The translations under genes were made by a program, and so were the position numbers. Below, one piece after another: positions 63,428 through 64,000 of a DNA stretch of 64,000 nt. Numbering within the stretch: the first letter of the stretch is position 1; each line of letters opens with the position of its first letter. The notes beneath the pieces are model-generated. The model did no database searches and was not told where the DNA came from. It saw nothing but the letters and a program-made list of their open reading frames with translations. This DNA is from Luteolibacter sp. LG18 (GTDB lineage: Bacteria > Verrucomicrobiota > Verrucomicrobiia > Verrucomicrobiales > Akkermansiaceae): NCBI RefSeq assembly GCF_036322585.1, contig NZ_AP024600.1, positions 620,001-684,000 on the forward strand. Reading direction: 5' to 3'.

Positions 63428-63916
63428 TCACTCCGAGGCATCGGCGCGCCGGAGCGCGATCTGGTAGTCGCCGCGCTGGAGGACGAGGCCCGCCGAGTTC
63501 GGGATGACTTTCCAATGAGCGAGCATCACCGCCTTGCGGGAGCCTTCCGCGGTCTGGTTGCCGACGACCAGGGTGCGGCTTTCGGAGTAGAGCTGCCAGA
63601 CCAGCATCCGGACCTTCACGGACGGATTCTGGCGCAGGGACACAGCGAGGTTTCCACTGTGGCGGCCGGCGCTTTCACCGCCACCGAAATCGAGGAACCA
63701 CTCGCACTGGGGTTTCATGGCGAACAGGGGATCGCTGCTGGCGACCACCTTGTAGTATCCGCTGACCGAGGCCATCGGTCCGGCGGGTTGATCCGGGATA
63801 TCGGCCCGGAGAACGGGGGCCGCGAGGGCGATCCCCGCGGCGGCCATCCATGCTGTCACCTTTCCCGCGAGCGGGGACCGGCGGCATGCCGTCGTCTCGA
63901 CTGGTTGAGGGGTCAT
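63428..63916 (-). CDS. Secreted hypothetical protein
   Basis: 162 residues, N-terminus with an extended basic part and then hydrophobic VTAWMAAAGIALAAPVLRA, a probable signal peptide. The mature part appears beta-rich (MASVSGYYKVVASSDPLF, VRMLVWQLYSESRTLVVGN). Two cysteines; no family recognised. It is convergent with the SGNH hydrolase gene (3-bp gap). Confidence 0.6.
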   Translation of the reverse strand: MTPQPVETTACRRSPLAGKVTAWMAAAGIALAAPVLRADIPDQPAGPMASVSGYYKVVASSDPLFAMKPQCEWFLDFGGGESAGRHSGNLAVSLRQNPSVKVRMLVWQLYSESRTLVVGNQTAEGSRKAVMLAHWKVIPNSAGLVLQRGDYQIALRRADASE

Positions 63917-64000
63917 TCTGTCAGATTAGCTCGTGGGATGCCGGAACACGAGCACTTCCGAGTCGTTTATTTCCAACCGGTTCGATTCAGAACCCGGGGC

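Overview
The window is high-GC bacterial chromosome that most resembles a member of the Verrucomicrobiota (PVC superphylum), possibly near Luteolibacter or Haloferula. That placement is inference. It rests on an alternative complex III operon, a Chlamydia-like class I ribonucleotide reductase, a lysine/alanine-rich histone H1-like tail, a GntR-headed/LacI-bodied regulator, and several palindromic intergenic repeat families. Most start codons lack an obvious Shine-Dalgarno sequence.

Layout. 1-5.6 kb (minus): actA-actB-actC of alternative complex III, preceded by a perfect CRP/FNR-type palindrome; actC runs off the left edge. 5.7-14.5 kb: small membrane protein, trpD, an MFS sugar porter, a TlpA-like thioredoxin, an EF-hand protein, an unknown protein and transketolase. 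14.6-17.5 kb: two identical tRNA-Glu genes inside a ~180 bp direct repeat, bracketing a cytochrome c gene and a sorbosone-dehydrogenase-like gene. 17.5-19.2 kb: an ATP-grasp protein and a possible lipoprotein. 19.3-26.6 kb: an iron-uptake locus with two TonB-dependent siderophore receptors, each behind a Fur-like box, then a PiuC-type dioxygenase and a PepSY membrane protein. The first receptor is frameshifted by a 7-bp tandem repeat. 26.8-31.5 kb (minus): hydrolase, dehydrogenase, DEAD-box helicase, SirB1-like protein and tRNA-Val. 31.6-37.4 kb: a MITE-like repeat, a BlaI-type repressor fused to a histone H1-like tail, a redoxin, a LysM protein, TatD and a POT transporter.

37.4-43.2 kb holds the fatty-acid/phospholipid genes yceD-rpmF-plsX and fabH, with an opposite-strand GH43 glycosidase and a small membrane gene between plsX and fabH, followed by an M42 peptidase. 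43.3-48.98 kb: a composite palindromic repeat, an NrdR-like box, and nrdB and nrdA separated by a four-helix-bundle (IVP) gene flanked by 36-bp inverted repeats.

49.0-52.8 kb is a distinctly AT-richer accessory segment with two candidate defence genes. One is an 877-residue protein with a SIR2-like N-terminus, a winged-helix-like middle and a PIN-like C-terminus. The other, convergent with it, is an HNH endonuclease with an N-terminal EVE/PUA-like module. This is the best candidate for an undescribed system. 52.9-64 kb returns to GC-rich DNA with two XRE regulators, small hypothetical genes, a pseudopilin, an APH-fold kinase, a GT32-type glycosyltransferase, a DUF4250 protein, a GntR/LacI hybrid regulator, and a forward cluster of thioredoxin, VWA and SGNH hydrolase genes.
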